Part shown: positions 10,672 to 23,124 of the stretch, one piece after another
How positions within the stretch are numbered: the stretch's first letter is position 1
Layout of the letters: each line of letters starts with the position of its first letter
Assembly (NCBI RefSeq): GCF_030272615.1
Contig: NC_081412.1
Coordinates: 544,780,370-544,844,369, forward strand
DNA from: Cryptomeria japonica
Taxonomy: Eukaryota > Streptophyta > Pinopsida > Cupressales > Cupressaceae
Direction of reading: 5' to 3'
DNA length: 64,000 bases
Notes under the pieces: generated by a model
Databases searched by the model: none
What the model was told of the DNA's origin: nothing
What the model saw: only the letters and a program-made list of their open reading frames with translations
Program-made: the position numbers and the translations under genes

Positions 10672-12822
10672 TGATCTCATATTTTTCATTTGTGCTTCTC
10701 AAATAATTGCATTAACACTTGTAGGACTTCTATTAAGAGCATTGCTTTGCCACCTTTAACATTAATTCCATGAGAGGGTTTCATACCTAAGGTACTATTA
10801 TTTCATTACTATTTTTCCCTTTTCCACCCTAGGACACACACTTTTTTCTCATCATAAGTATTGTGAAGGTGGGAACACCAACATGGGGTTTCATTGATGT
10901 AAGAACCTATATAACACCACCATTCTTCCCTTTTTTTTGTCTATTCAGGTTAAAATAGAATAGTAAATGTGATATAGGAATGTAGAGGAGACTATTACAA
11001 GTTGCAACAAACTTCAAACAAACAAAAAAAAATTGACTAATTTTCTAGGCATACCTGTCCTATATTTTTTGGTCAAACTGTTGTAGCTAGCACTTGGCAA
11101 CCTTCTAGCTACAATCTAGCTTACCTCTATTAACTTTGAACACATTCAGACTAGGGTATTCAACACCTATGCATAGCACTTTTTTCTACATTTTTTTAAA
11201 TCTAGGCTCCTTTCTATATTACTATTCTAGATATGACTTACTATGTTTGTAATCTATTCTATAATAAAATTTAATTGTTAAAATCGATAATTTTGCTAGC
11301 ATTAACCCTAGATCCCATAGAAAAACTTTACCATCTCAATTCCATTATTAAAAAGGAATTAAATTCCTACATTTAGTTATCTTATTAGGACTCTAACTAA
11401 CCTATCCATGTTCCAATGCTATTTCATATGAATTTGAGATCTTGGTTTGCATCAATACGATTAAGATCTTATTTCCATATATATTAGATAGATATAGTAT
11501 ATGATATGAGCCTTATTTCTAGATTTATAGAATCTTCAAAAGACTAGTTATAGTTTTGAGATATGAGAGTGAAAGTAGAAATCATAGAATTATCTATTCA
11601 ATTCTAGATGAGTAAGAACTCATAAGATACATAGACAACAATTGTGTAGGTAGAATTAATGAAAATAAAGGGACATTTGATTATGCTTTACACTTGCAAT
11701 AGATTTAGTTCTATTGGCATCCAAGAAGTGGTCTACGATCACTCTTTCATTAACACAAGTACAATACATAAAAACCACAAGAGTAGTGTGTCACGCAACT
11801 TAAATGAGAAGACCAATATAATGTATAATGCATATATAGCAATAAGTAATGAGGATTTTATGCAATGTAATATAAATTATTATGTTAACAAATAACCATA
11901 TATTTTACAAGATAAGTAATTATATAGGTAGTAGATATCATTTTAGTAGAGAAATAGTCAATGATATAGAGACTTTTTTAGAATTTTGAATACTCAAAAC
12001 TACTATGTCAAAATCCTTAACAAGCTATTATTAAAAGAAATATTTGAGTATCTAAGATATTGTTTAGGAACCCTACATGATTCTAGATGTGATTTAATGC
12101 TAATGTTGTAATAGCTAATGCCAACCACTATTCCCTGCTATGGTTTTATTTATCCTCTAGCATTTAATTTTATATAGGTGCATATTCCTAAGAGATACAG
12201 ACACACTTATATATATGTATGTATATATGTATCTTTTTCTTCATGCCAATAAAAATAGGGATTAATATTATTGTGTATAAGAGTATGGGTATGATCTTGT
12301 TAAAAATAAACGCATGTTTTATCACTTATAAGTTTTGGAAAAACTCTCATGTTTCATTGACTCAAAAATATTGATATCTATAGAAAATTTGTACAATTCA
12401 TAGAATATAAAGAGATCAAACTCTTTCAATTTAATTTTTATAAGAAAATATTTTTATCAATATAATAAAATAATATCTTTATTTCCATTACCTTTCTTTT
12501 CTTAGTTTCCTTTTGCACTTGATAATTTGATTGGATAATATAAAATGTCTATATAAATAAAGTAAATTTTTGGTTATGTAATGATGATCTACTTGGGATA
12601 ATTTATAGAACGCAAAAATGAAAATCCAATAAAATAATCCATAGTGACATTGCTAGTTCCATAAGGTATCAATTTTTGGGTAATTCATAACTTGATGCTT
12701 TAAGAACTTATTTGAAAATAATATGTGTATGCTATTGTAAACACATGGATTCCATCATCCTTGTCTATTTCTATAAAATACCCCAAACCAAGAGTAAATT
12801 TATGTAAAACTATTACTCCATT
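10672..12822. other. AT-rich gap, no gene recognised
   Basis: Only short open frames are present, none with a recognisable domain. I see no element ends. A short TATATGTATG-type simple repeat lies near 12208-12230. Confidence 0.55.
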
Positions 12823-12842
12823 CACTAGTACATTCTAGCCTA

Positions 12843-13146
12843 ATTTTCGATGCCTATTTGTCGGAAGTTTGATGACAACACATCGGACTTTCGACAAATG
12901 TAACTAACAAAAAATCATCATCGGTCTTCCTGATGATGCCATTTGCATCAGCAGTGTGACGACATTATGAACTCTTCCGATGACTACTATGTTTGCTTCT
13001 CCAACCAAAAATGTCGTCGGATTATGCTTGGAATTCCGATGCTTTCCCATTACCATGAATCAATGACTGTCCGACAAGGAAGTGACATCAGACATACAGC
13101 ATCCTTGTCGGATGTCTCTATAGTAACCATCAGAATTTTGACGGTA
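12843..13146. repeat. Cluster of TCGGA/TCCGA motifs next to the palindrome
   Basis: About 300 bp with TCGGA, TCCGA or CCGACA occurring at least eight times on both strands (for example near 12858, 12881, 12978, 13011, 13032, 13070 and 13107), which is unexpected in AT-rich DNA. Dense short motifs of this kind resemble subterminal transposase-binding arrays of CACTA-type transposons. No matching end or transposase is visible, so the identity stays open. Related GTCGG sequence is also found inside both palindrome arms near their outer ends. Confidence 0.45.
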
Positions 13147-13639
13147 TTAGATGTTGTGGGTCATACGAATTGGTTGTCGATGCATGAAACCACTGCATGA
13201 GTTTAGCTACTTTTAAAAATTGCATATAACATTTTTAATTTATTTGATTCAATGTTATTTGCAAAAAAAGATTATCAATGATGTTTCCTTTCTCCAAGAA
13301 TTGTCTAGGATCTTTCCATAAGATAATATGTAACATCCAATGACTAAATCGTTTCTTTACAAATGCTTATTTTATTTAATTATCATCTGAGCATGAATTA
13401 TAGTTTATATCTATGTGGAAGAAGAAGATACAGGCTGAAGACTCGTGTGCAAGTAAATTTCATAAAAGAAAGCAAGCAGGCGTTATTTTGAATGACATGG
13501 AAACAAGCTCATCAGCTGCCTAGAAGAGAGAAATTGGGGAAAAGCAGAGGAAAGTGTTAAAGGGTGATAAATACATAGAGAGTATGCAATACAAAAAAGC
13601 AATGTCTAGAGTGTGTGATGTGATGTCTCTAATTTATGT

Positions 13640-14371
13640 CCAGAGGGACTAACTGGTTTTGGAATTCCTAGGAAACCTATTGGACCATGCTTAGAGGAAA
13701 TCAATGTGTTCATGCAAGGGCCACCTTTTTTTTATTATGAGAATGATTCTTTTGCACTGAAGGATATTTGGAAGGCAATATCCAAAAATTTCTAGTGTAT
13801 GGAACCAGAGTTAGTGGACTCGAAGTACTTTTCGGCTTCCAGAAGACCAAGAGGTTATGTATACAATCTCCCAATACAAGGGCGATTTCAATCATTACCT
13901 CTCCCCCCCATTACATTTCAGGAAGAACTTCCTCAGATAAAGGACTATTGGCCTCCATGGGATCAAAGAAAAAGATTGAAGTATACACTCTAGATGATGT
14001 GGTGGTGTCCTCCGTGAAGAACTCTGCATTATAATTGAAAATTCACAAGGGAAATTGCAAGATAGTGAACAGAAATACATTCTTCAAAAGTGCGAAGAAT
14101 GGAACTTGGTTTGCATGGGGCCAGTTCAGGTGGCTCCTCTGGAGGTTGATGAGATAGAAATTATATTAGGATTTGAAAAAGATCACACTCGTGGAACTTC
14201 ATGTGTGACTGATCGATTGCATTGTTTGGGTAATGCATTCCAAATAGATACAATTGCATACCATTTATCTATCTTGAAAGCATTTTATCCTGATGGGATT
14301 AAATTAAAGTACTCTATCTTCTGGTGATCTCTAGAGCAAAGGTTGCTTTGCATTGACTTGGGATACATTTA
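13640..14371 (+). pseudogene. DRM-type de novo DNA methyltransferase fragment, arm 1
   Basis: The translated sequence matches plant DRM2-type cytosine-5 methyltransferases, which act in RNA-directed DNA methylation. In order I see GPPFFYYEN (the motif VI ENV region, here END), EPELVDSKYFSASRRPRGYVYNLPIQ, LPLPP, WPPWDQRKRL, then VAPLEVDEIEIILGFEKDHTRG (motif IX region) and LGNAFQIDTIAYHLSILKAF (motif X). This permuted order, VI to X then I, is diagnostic of DRMs. A decayed motif I region reaches the palindrome centre. The catalytic motif IV (Pro-Cys) is absent because the arm ends first. Stops and frame changes break the frame, for example a TAG right after KNF near 13795, so it cannot encode an enzyme. 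Upstream to about 13440 resembles the linker before the catalytic domain. I see no introns within the match. Confidence 0.88.
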
Positions 14372-14389
14372 AGTTGTGTTGTATTTGTG

Positions 14390-15130
14390 GAAATATGTAT
14401 CTAAGGTCGATGAAATGCAACCTCTGCTCCACCAATACCAGAAAATAGAGAAAGTACTTTAATTTAATTCCATCAGGATAAAATTCTTTCAAGACAGATA
14501 AATGGTATGCAACTGTATCTATTTGGAATGAATTACCCAAACAGTGCAATCGATCAGTCACACACGAAGTTTCATGAGTGTGATCTTTTTCAAATCCTAA
14601 TATAATTTCTATCTCGTCAACCTCTAGAGGAGCCACCTGACCTGGCCCCACCCAAACCAAGTTCCATTCTTTGCACTTTTCAAGAATGTATTTATGTTCA
14701 CTATCTTGCAATTTCCCTTGTGAATTTTCAATTATAGTGAATATTTCTTCACAAAGGACACCACCACAACATCTAGAGTCTATGCAATTCAATTTTTTCT
14801 CTAATCCCATGGAGGCCAAAATTCCTTTATCTGAGGAAGTGCTTGCTAAATAGTCATGGGGGGGGAAAGGTAATGCTTGAAATTGCCCTTCTATTGGGAG
14901 ATTGTGTGCATAACCTCTTGGTCTTCTCGAAGCCAAAAAGTACTTCGAGTCCACCAATTTTGGTTCTATGCACTATAGAAATTTTCAAATATTGCCTTCC
15001 AAATATCCTTTGGTGCAAAAGCATCATTCTCATAATAGAAAAAAGGTGGCCCTTGCATGAACACATTGATTTCCTCTAAGCATGGCCCAATAGGTTTCTC
15101 AGGAATTCCAAAACCAATTAGTCCCTCTGG
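14390..15130 (-). pseudogene. DRM-type DNA methyltransferase fragment, arm 2
   Basis: This is the mirror copy of arm 1. The 14331-14957 frame is open over 208 codons and is the better preserved copy: MVDSKYFLASRRPRGYAHNLPIEGQ, then WNLVWVGPGQVAPLEVDEIE, LGFEKDHTHE and LGNSFQIDTVAYHLSVLKEF. Next to the centre a shifted frame reads FSGIGGAEVAFHR, the DRM motif I (FxGxG, AdoMet binding). The GPPFF region lies further out, near 15040. Catalytic motif IV is again missing. The arms share the same end points in the gene, so one fragment was duplicated head to head rather than two genes meeting by chance. Confidence 0.88.
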
Positions 15131-15618
15131 ACATAAATTAGAGATGTCACATCACACACTCCAGACATTATTTGTTTGTATTGCATACTCTCTATGTATT
15201 TATCACCCTTTAATACTTTCCTTTGTTTTTATCCAATTTCTCTCTTCTAGACAACTGATGAGCTTGTTTCCATGTCATTTAAGATAATGCCTTCTTTCTT
15301 TATTTTATGAAATTTACTTGCACACAAGTCTTCAGCTTGTATCTTCTTCTACATAGATATAAATTATAATTCACACTTAGATGATAATTAAATAAAATAA
15401 AAAATTGTAAAGAAAAGATTTGGTCATTGGATGTTACATATTATCTGACGGAAAGATCCGAGATCCAATTCTTGGAGAAAGGAAACATCATTGATAATCT
15501 TTTTTTCAAATAACACTGAATCAAATAAATTAAAAATGTTTCATGTAATTTTTAAAAGTAGAACTCATGCAATGCTTTCATGCACCGACGGCCAAGTCGT
15601 CTGACCCACAACATTATC

Positions 15619-18600
15619 CATAATAGAAAAAATCACCATAATAGGCTATTATAAAGTATCTATACAAAAATATGAAAGAACATTAAATTACCATTACAAA
15701 CCAATAAACCATAAAATAGTAAAAATACAACCATAACCAAAAGAATCATAAATAGCAAGGGATAAATAAAAACTCAATAATTTCAAAATATTGAATTTAC
15801 TATACCACATTACAATCCACTAGGTATTCAACCTCTATGCCCATTGTTTGAGCATATTTTAACCTATCTCGATGCCCGATGAGACTAGTGGCATAACTCA
15901 CATCGATCAACAAGAAGAGAGGTGGTGCAAGGCACCTAGCACTCCAAGAATGTAAGATTTGATTTCTTTTTAGTTTGTGTGTTAATTTGTGATGTAATAA
16001 TGGACCAACCATTGAGGACTCAGTAGAGCCATGGTTGAGTTGTCCAAATTTTGGGTTGGGTCAATTGTGCATAGAATGTTGTTAGCCTGAGAAGTGAGAT
16101 GCTTAGGTAGTTCACAGGCAAAATATTCTAGATGAATGTATTCATGATTTAGGAGTCAAATGAGTTGTTTTTATGTCTTCTGGGGTGTTTAAGTACCTTC
16201 AAGAGTCTTATAATACAATATAATGCAAAATTGCATCTTGGACCAAAAGTTGTCAAAAGTTGATGAGCAATATTTTGCAATTTCTTGCAAAAGTTGCATT
16301 TTTGGTTATGGGCATTAGGAAGTTGGTTGAACTGACTAAAAAAAGTGGATATAAGCCAAATTTCACTTCATTATATGGGTTGGAGGATTGGAAATGCAGG
16401 AGAAATTTTTTGGTTTGTGAAGCAATCTTGTTTCCACCAGTTTTTGACAGTTTTGTCTTGATTTCCTTGCTTGTATGGTCTAGTACGGACTAGATGGTGT
16501 AAACTCATTGCCTTATTTGTATGTTTATTGTATTTTCTTTCAATAAGGATGATTTTTAGGTTTGATTGTTCCAAGTTGTAGAAATTTCTCTCATTCTTTG
16601 CAACTAGGAGCAAAACCCTTGCAAGTAGGGTTTAAGAGCAAGACATGGCTCTAGCTTAGGCATTCTTGGATGACACCTGTTGAAATCTCTAAGAATGCTA
16701 TATTAGGGTCTATACATAGGTTTTGAATAGGTTGTGTTATTTTTCCAAGAAAGATTCATCAAGGTATCATATTCAATTTCAAGCATTTTTAGATTAGATC
16801 TATCCTTTCCCTCAAAAGGAAACATTATACTTCAAGTTTAATTCACAACCCTAGGTTTGACCTAGGAAAGACCCCATCAACAAACCTATTTTTCATCATT
16901 TTGTGTGTAGGAAATTTATTAAGGAGTTACGTGTGAATAATTTAGCAAAGTAAATTATGACGATCAAACTCAAATTTTGATGGCATGAAAAGCAGAAGAC
17001 TAGACTAGTTCACACCTCCTAATCCCAAGAATTTTTGACAAACTTTTGATAGTAGATTTTGTGTACCATCCTAATCCAAAAAGAATTCATTTTTTCTACA
17101 TCCGACAGGTGGAGGATCTGGTCGATCCGCACCTCCTAGTCCCAACAATTCTACTTGAACACTCAGTCATCGGAGAAGAGATATGACTTCTAGGTCTACT
17201 AAGGAGATGCTTACTATTGGTTATATGATAAGATAAAAGAGAAGAAACATTAATACTACTAGCTAACAAGTTGTTTAATGTTGGGTGATTCATGCTGCAT
17301 CATGGATTTCATTAGCTAGCAAGTTTCATTATGCTAAGTGATCCATGATAGATAAGATTAAAAAACAAAACCATTTGTTCACAGGGTAATCCAAAAACTC
17401 TATTATAAAATGGTTGTCGTACTGACACAAAAAACAAACAACAATAATAACCAACACTTGCAAAGGTGTAGACAACAACAATTATCACACTAGCAATCCA
17501 AGCTATTCCAAGTAACCTTTAACGAATCTCAAAAAAATGATAACCATGCCCTAGGGGGCGCTATGTAACACAACACTTCTAGTTTGAGGATAAGCACCTT
17601 CAAAATTGAGAAGATACCATTAATAAACATACATGCATTCCAAGCTAGGAAGAAAGATCCTTATACATGCCTCATTGCTATAAGAAAGGAAGAGATAGTT
17701 GTAAAAGAGATGTTTTTCAACAAGTGTAAAGGGATCATTTTAAAGAGGGATGAAGAGATATTTTCCCAAATATGTCTACCTCCAAAAATAGAGGAGATAT
17801 TTAATAAAGATATCATCTTTTAAATTAAGAAATGGGCAGGAGATTAAGAATACAAACCTTCCATATTACTAGGAAATGGTATCCTTGATGAAGGATTGCA
17901 TACTTTCTATCACTAAGGAGAGATCATCCATAAAATACATACTGTTTCAAGAAAGAAAGAGGTCCTAATCAAGGAACACACACATCCAAGCAAGGAGAGA
18001 ATTTGGATTGAGGACAATTCTATGCAAGGAAGGATATCAAGTTAGAAAAGATAAAAATCAACAAAGGTAAAGTGGATCCTTTAAAAATAGGAACAATTGA
18101 CAACTATTATTCTTTCTCCACAATGTAGAGACAAGAAGAACTAGGATATTATGTTTCCTCCCAAGTATGATTGCACATGAAATCATATATAGTACCATGA
18201 ATGACAATGAGCCCCTAATAGGTAATTTTGTCCTAATTTTGTTTATGATTTTTTCTTCAATTTTTCAAGGGGAGAGTAATAAAGTTGGCTTTAAGAAACT
18301 CATACAAAATTATCTCTTGTTGTGATTAAAAGTTGTTGGAAAAGTCATAGGTATATTAGACAATGGGGGAGGGGATGTCAACAAAGGAAGAGGATAGAAA
18401 GCTAAATCTTCTTTAGAAAAATGTAATGTATGTTTCTCATGAACCTCCACACTTCATTGCACACATCCTAAATCATGTCCATTGCATCCATGTTTATTAT
18501 TAAATTTGGTATTTAAATCATGTCTAGACGAGTGTGTTCATTCATATTTTCAAGGTTTAAAGATCCTCAACCATCATCAAGACATGTGTTGGAAGAAGAG

Positions 18601-21531
18601 GTTGGAATAGATTTAGAAGAAGCTAAATAATTGACACATACAACTCCCTTGTGACTTCATATTTGGATAGAGGGACCTTATATCAAATGAAGGAAGGCAT
18701 AAGAGTGATATATGTATTAGTGTAATTATTATACTTTTTGAATATTTATCCTTAGTATAATATTGGAAATAGTATCTTATACTAATTAGGGAGTCGTAAT
18801 TAGGATACTATTTTCCCATTTTTAGTTTTTGATCTCATTATTTAAGACACAAATGATTTTCATCATTTCTTTTCTTTATGTGGAATATATATCTAATTTA
18901 ATTATTTATATTTTTAATAAGAAAATAAATTTATTGTAGTAATCATGTGGTTTTTTAATTTTATCTCTTGTCTAAGAGAAAGTATTGAGGATCATAACTG
19001 TAAAATGGCTTTATTTTGGATGAGTAATGATGGTGTTTACATCGCCAGACTTGGGCATAGCTTAATCAGGTTCTTCAGACCTCTTCTTTCATTGTAATTT
19101 TGAGATATATGCTTCAATTAGTGACTGTCTAATGTCTTCATAAAATAAGTAGCATATCTCTTGGTAGTCAGCCTATGTAAATATCCTATGATTGCATTGG
19201 AATTGGTTTATAATAATATTTGAATGGGCTTGTAGCTATAATATATTTTTAGAGGTTGCATGACATGTTTGACGAAATGTTAATAATCTAGTGAAGTTTG
19301 ATTTTGATACATTATTGTGACAGTCCATGTAACTATACATTAGCTGCCTATAACATATATTTATGACTATCAATGAGGCATTTGTTTGATTTAGATATTT
19401 TCTGAGGACTCTTGCCAATTCTTTGATATAATGTCAGCAAGATAAACATTCTGATTTTGACTCTAATTTTGGTTTTAGATCATCATAAATTGATTATATA
19501 TGCATTCTTGGCTATCATTATTTCACTTGCAGTGAATTGTAGTTGTACATTTATGAGAAATATGTGATGTTTCACCTCTATACCAAACTGAAAACTTCTG
19601 AGACAATAGTTTGCATAACACGCAACAGTAGCGAACAACATAACACGCATATTTGAGATCGAATATTCCTTGTTTTTCAATCATCATTGGACAAGGGATA
19701 TTACACAATCATACTAAATAGATTTCAAACCCCATAATTCATATAGAGAACAAAAAATTTGGACTCAAGAGCTTCTAGAGTAATTTTTGAGGTTAAATGA
19801 ATCTGTGAACAATAGTTTAAACATGAATAGTGTTTATTTACACTATGAATATTATTTGATGTTGCGATTAATGTCTTAGGCATGGACAATGTTTTAGGTG
19901 TGAATAATGTTTTTAAGTATGAATAGGTTTTTTTAGTGATGAAGAGATTTTCTAGGGGCTATGAATAATGGTTTAAGCCTTGTGTAGTTTTTTCAGGCAT
20001 TTTTTTGCTTGCCTAAAGGAATAGTTTCATTAAAATAGACATCAATTGGGAATACGATGTCCAAATTTTAAAAAATAAATAGACATTGGAATATTGATTC
20101 TATGATATAAAACATCTTTAAAACATGTACCCTGGCAATTGCAACTACAAAATGTAAAACAATTCCTCTATTATTTATCCTATGATACATGTTCATACCT
20201 TGTTCCAAAACTTCCAAATTCTGTGAGGTAGTCTTTCAAACAGAGCTTTACACTTGCACCCAGGCCAACAGAGAATTAGAAACATCACTATTTGCAGGTG
20301 CAAAATAGATGGTTGACCGATACTAATGACTAAAAAAAGGGGAATGAAGCCTACTGGTCTTTAGGCCCCAGGAGCATGCCCTATTCCATGAGCCAACATT
20401 GCTCCCATTTTTGCACAGGCTGGGGGATGTTGACAAATATTTACACCTGCCCTATTCCATGAGCTGACATTTCTCCCATTTTTGGAAACCCTATTCCATG
20501 AGCCGACAATGCTTGGAGTTGGCATTAATCGATTAAAATGGTTCACGCGGTGTCTCATCCAAAACTTGGAGTATGCTTACTTTGGGTGGGATTACATTGC
20601 TGGGGTGGCAATGTGAGAATGGGAAGAGGCCGCGAAAATGATTTGAAATGTCTTGGTCTTTTTTTTTTTTATTAATCCCCATGGTCATCAGAATTTCGAC
20701 GAGCGCAGACACTTTTTGTAAAAAAGCACAAATTTTATTGCCAATTCCTTCTCTGTCAAAAACATATATTGAATGATCATTGGAATTCCAAAGAATGCGG
20801 GCAATTTTTCAAAAAAAAACAAATTTGTTCACAATATACCTTCTCCGTCTGAATTTTAGGCCAAATGTATTAGTGATTAATTCTACTACTATATAAGTAT
20901 AAATGTGGCTATGTGATTATTATGCATAATATTACAATTTAATTATATTCAAAGGGGAAATCAATTCACAAAAATTTCCAATGTAATTGATGTCATAATT
21001 TTTAGTACCTATAATGGCCCACAACTCCTAATACATTAGATTTGAAATTTAATCTTGGAGGTCTCCATCTTACTCTCAACAACTATATGTAGAGGCTTAA
21101 GAAGAAACAATTGATCAAAAGAGCAAGAGAAAAGAGGAAGAGTTGTTGAAGATGACACCTTGCATCAAAATGTTGATGAGATGATGAATGGGAATAAAAA
21201 ATTATGGAATAAGGTACATTAACACCTACAAGAGTTGAGTGAGATGGACTCAGTTGAGTTTCTAGAGTATGAAATAATAAAGTACACCTTTATTATTTAA
21301 GCTTTATTCAATAATTTTTTAAAATCTACTAGATACAACTTCCATTTAAGAAATGCATTTTTTTCTCTTATAAAAATATTTCAAATTTATTTGTTTTTAT
21401 ATCGTTGAAATTTTTAAAACCATCTTTACAACAAACAATTTTTTTTGAATTTTTTATTCAATCTCTTAATCTTTAATATGTATTTATTCCCACACTCTTC
21501 ACAAATCAAACTAATAATATTATATCTCTTG
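15619..21531. other. Long AT-rich stretch without recognisable genes
   Basis: Nearly 6 kb of AT-rich DNA with only short frames (up to about 80 codons) and no domain I can name. It contains a few short local repeats, listed separately where clear. No RNA gene, LTR ends or inverted termini were recognised. Confidence 0.5.
20377..20520. repeat. Three imperfect copies of a short repeat
   Basis: CCCTATTCCATGAGC followed by an ACATTGCTCCC-like block occurs near 20379, 20450 and 20489. Spacing is unequal (about 71 and 39 bp). Function unknown. Confidence 0.6.
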
Positions 21532-21816
21532 AGATACAACTCATATAGACCAGCAAGGACTCAAATCTAGGACCTTCCATTTATTGTTGAAGTGCTCTAC
21601 TATAACAAAGTCACTTGCTCCTCTATGATCAACCCATCATCGTTTTAAGTGTAACTTATTTCCAAAACCTTCTACATGTTAAGATACAGCTCATATGGAT
21701 TAGTTAGGACTCAAATCTAGGACCTTTTATTCTCTAATGGAATTCTCTACCATATAGGTTATTGGTCTCTCTATGGAAAACCCATCATAAGTCTAGGTGT
21801 GTCTTATTTCCAACAC
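21532..21816 (-). repeat. Two tandem diverged copies of a SINE-like repeat
   Basis: Units at about 21532-21668 and 21682-21816 share GATACA..CTCATATGGAT, GGACTCAAATCTAGGACCTT, CTCTAC and a CCCATCAT..CTTATTTCCAA end. On the minus strand, GATTTGAGTCC resembles a tRNA box B and GGTAGAG a degenerate box A, so a tRNA-derived SINE is possible. No poly(A) tail or target duplication was found. Confidence 0.4.
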
Positions 21817-23124
21817 TATCACTCTCTTTACATTACATGTGGCAAAAAAACTAGTACAAATTATAATGCTTCAAAAATATAAATTAATATTTTGGATGAC
21901 ATAATCGAGAATATTCTAAGCACCCTAGGCAAATTAGTGGTCACATTCAACCTTTTATAGTTATAGTAACTTAATGTACAAATACTCCACTAGCCTATTG
22001 TCAATTATTACTGAGAGATAAAATGTACCAAAGTTTAAAAGACTTGAATATCTTATCACCCAAAAATTGTCAACAGTATGCTATTTCATTGAAGAATGGA
22101 CCCATAAATGGAAAGGTGGCTGCTATGATTCACAAGATAACTATTTCTCAAAGTACATTTTATTCAATGGGATGAAATACCTACATATGCAAAAATCGGT
22201 CCTACATATAGAACTTGAAGATTTTCATTCATAAATTTATTAAATTTCTTTTATATCTCAGATCATGTATAAGTCATGCACATCATACGATTGATTTTAC
22301 ATGTGTTTCATAAGTTGTCTCCATTGGTTTCAATTATTTCCAAGGCTATATTCAATATTTTAGAAAGTGCAAAGATGCAAGAAATTTAGAAGAGTGTTTT
22401 TTATTCAAGTGAAAGCAAAGAAAATGAGGAAGCTAGTGGATTCAAATAAAATAGATTGGGCCTTAATGTTAGATTTGGGGTATATTTTTTCTAATAACAT
22501 GTGTCATTTGTTACCACAATCTGCTATTTGTGTTTCTTATCTTACTAATTTATACATGAAAATTCTTGGAATTTATTTTTATTCCAAAATCACCTAATAC
22601 AAGTAATTGAATAGCCCTTTGGAAATATTTTTTGGATCTTAATCCCTTCTCCCCCCCTAACATTATAGTTGCAATTAATTTTTTTGTAGAGGATTAATTA
22701 TGGAAGTAGATAAGTTTGAATTTAAAAATAAGAGAATTTTAATATAGAAAAGAATAGAGAATGGAAGAATGTTGATACAAATGTAGAATTTTTTTAATAG
22801 AGAAGAGAAGAAAGGAAGGTGTAGAAAGACGAGATATTTGAAAAGGATGTGTGTATAGAAATAGGTAGCTCTAAAAATAGAGAATAACATGTATCTCTAT
22901 ATAATTAAATAAATCAAATGATGGCAACAATTTTAGACAGTTTAAAAATATTTGTTTGTAACCATTTTATGTTTAGTAGAAAAATTGAAATTTCTCTCTA
23001 GTTATCTCTATATTTTATTTTTCTATGTATTACAATTTTTTTAGTTTGAGACTAATTGAGAAAATGTGGGGATTATATATGTAATCATTGACTAGGATAA
23101 AGTTTATGTTTTGGGGGTTGCTTC
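21817..23124. other. AT-rich gap, no gene recognised
   Basis: Only short open frames without domains. The sequence ends at the first base of a gypsy LTR. Confidence 0.5.

Larger units (their letters stand above)
13147..15618. repeat. 2.5 kb palindrome (two inverted arms of about 1.2 kb)
   Basis: Arm 1 (about 13147-14371) reads as the reverse complement of arm 2 (about 14390-15618), with a spacer of only about 18 bp near 14380. Homology runs from the outer end (GTTGTGGGTCA at 13153; its complement TGACCCACAAC near 15602) to the centre (GATACATTT; its complement near 14391). Over 225 bp in the middle of the arms I count about 15 differences, so the arms have diverged and this is not an assembly mirror. 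Both arms carry the same DRM-like methyltransferase fragment. A transcript crossing the centre would fold into a stem of about 1.2 kb. Confidence 0.92.

Noticed and set aside
13147-15618. Assembly artefact (mirror-image contig join) as the cause of the palindrome.
   Set aside because: The arms differ at about 6-7 percent of sites sampled, which a mirrored assembly would not produce.
12823-15890. Possible CACTA transposon with CACTAGT ends enclosing the DRM palindrome (CACTAGT at 12823, ACTAGTG at 15884).
   Set aside because: Only seven terminal bases match well, and the flanking triplets (ATT and GCA) do not form a 3-bp target duplication. Chance occurrence is likely.
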